A stretch of DNA of 15,098 nt from Deltaproteobacteria bacterium (GTDB lineage Bacteria; Desulfobacterota_B; Binatia; UBA9968), in contig JAPUHZ010000293.1 in the NCBI GenBank assembly GCA_027297485.1, forward strand, positions 1 to 15,098, read 5' to 3'. The notes beneath the pieces are model-generated. The model was given only the letters and a program-made list of their open reading frames with translations, did not search any database and was not told the DNA's origin. The translations under genes were made by a program, and so were the position numbers. Below are positions 14,363 through 15,098 of this stretch, piece by piece. The stretch's first letter is position 1. Each line of letters starts with the position of its first letter.

Positions 14363-14866
14363 TCACTTGTCGGCCCACCTGTCGGCTAATAACTCTTCCT
14401 CGATCTTAGCAACTATGGCTTGGGGTCGTTCCGTTACCTCCACAATAATGGCATCGATTGGCTCCTCAAGAATTGAGTACTGAGACTCCAACAAAGTATG
14501 TTTCATGAAGTGGCTATGGCGCCGGCCCATTCTCTCGCGAATGACTTCATAGTCTCCTTTTAGATACACAAAGCGGACATCACCGGCCTCATCGCAAAGA
14601 TAGCTGCGATAGGACTGCCGCAAAGCAGAGCATGCGATCACTGCATTAGTGCCGGACCTCCGACACTGCTCCATGACGTTTCGGATATCTAACAGCCACG
14701 GCGCCCGGTCTTCATCGCTAAGAGGGATGCCACTGGCCATCTTCTCAATATGTTCTTCTGAATGGAAGTCGTCCCCCTCGTAGAACCGATAGCCCAACCG
14801 TTTGGCAAGCAAGCTGCCGATGGTTGTCTTGCCTGAGCCTGAAACCCCTATTACTACGATGATCAT
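14363..14866 (-). CDS. gntK: Gluconokinase
   Basis: Phosphorylates D-gluconate to 6-phosphogluconate with ATP, feeding the pentose phosphate or Entner-Doudoroff route in the cytoplasm. The 167-residue size fits the GntK family. Walker A is GVSGSGKTT (7-15), followed by FYEGDDFHS (substrate-side DD), KMASGIPLSDEDRAPWL (43-59), VIACSALRQSYR, FVYLKGDYEVIRERM and RRHSHFMKHTLLESQ, all family signatures. It is the first gene of an apparent two-gene unit with the NUC1 nuclease. ATG at 14866 has no clear ribosome binding site. No gluconate transporter or dehydrogenase is visible in the window. Confidence 0.95.
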   Translation of the reverse strand: MIIVVIGVSGSGKTTIGSLLAKRLGYRFYEGDDFHSEEHIEKMASGIPLSDEDRAPWLLDIRNVMEQCRRSGTNAVIACSALRQSYRSYLCDEAGDVRFVYLKGDYEVIRERMGRRHSHFMKHTLLESQYSILEEPIDAIIVEVTERPQAIVAKIEEELLADRWADK

Positions 14867-15047
14867 GGGTCGTCACGCGTCTTAGGAGCTGCTTCTTAAC
14901 TACTATGTGAGCTGCGGCAAGGATGGCAAATGCAACGGCCTAATCCACTCCTGTCCCGCACAGCCTATTTCTCCAGGAAACTCGCATAGAGATGACGGAA
15001 AGCGTGCTGGGCCCCTTTTAGGGCAGAGAGTATCTGATCGTGGGTTA

Positions 15048-15098
15048 TTACGTCAACTTACGGTGGTCCTCCACCAGATTGGTACCAAACGTAATTAA
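15048..15098 (-). CDS. Possible 3' end of a gene entering from the right edge
   Basis: On the minus strand the frame is open from the window edge to tandem stops TAA TAA at 15050-15045 and reads LITFGTNLVEDHRKLT. It would lie upstream of gntK on the same strand, 180 bp away. Sixteen codons are too few to prove coding or to name a family. Confidence 0.2.
   Translation of the reverse strand, partial: LITFGTNLVEDHRKLT

Noticed and set aside
14907..15098. 63-residue plus-strand reading frame at the right edge
   Set aside because: No domain, low-complexity composition and no start signal. The minus strand offers an equally plausible gene end here.
1..15098. CRISPR arrays, tRNA or rRNA genes, insertion sequences
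   Set aside because: I saw no regularly spaced repeats, no cloverleaf-like tract ending in CCA, and no transposase or integrase reading frame.

Overview
The window looks like a stretch of chromosome from an uncultured, F420-using, probably Gram-negative bacterium. The F420 evidence is a CofH-type radical SAM gene cut by the left edge, plus an LLM-class (F420/FMN) oxidoreductase further right. Base composition is roughly balanced, with no phage or transposase genes, no rRNA or tRNA genes and no CRISPR array. I cannot name the lineage; clades such as Desulfobacterota, Tectomicrobia or Methylomirabilota would fit, but that is only an impression.

Left part (1-5806), housekeeping: the 3' part of cofH, a ~69-bp imperfect palindrome between genes, a two-helix membrane protein, then on the minus strand hisS-aspS (3 bp apart, clearly one operon) followed by a small lipoprotein gene. 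The AspRS carries a histidine in the anticodon-binding loop that is associated with non-discriminating enzymes.

Middle part (5972-9306), the most interesting region: a double-cupin gene of unknown function points left, and diverging from it across a structured 436-bp intergenic region are a haem-oxygenase-like diiron oxidase (HDO) and a gentisate 1,2-dioxygenase-like double cupin, which form an operon. This resembles an oxidative (aromatic?) catabolic or modification module. A dyad, a direct repeat overlapping a good -35 box, and hairpins precede the HDO gene.

Right part (9307-15098), accessory: an endonuclease/exonuclease/phosphatase-family gene sits between two stretches that read like broken coding sequence. 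The right-hand one is clearly the C-terminal end of a second gentisate-dioxygenase-like cupin, so this locus has been rearranged. Then follow a Rv2161c-like LLM oxidoreductase, an asparaginase-family amidohydrolase with altered pocket residues, and, on the minus strand, a stand-alone DUF1989 protein (carboxyguanidine deiminase/urea-carboxylase-associated family), a NUC1-type nuclease, and gluconokinase in an apparent operon with that nuclease. Genes around the cupin/HDO unit (LLM oxidoreductase, amidase, DUF1989) could supply redox and amide-nitrogen chemistry to one catabolic programme, but only the gene order supports that; no substrate can be read from sequence alone.
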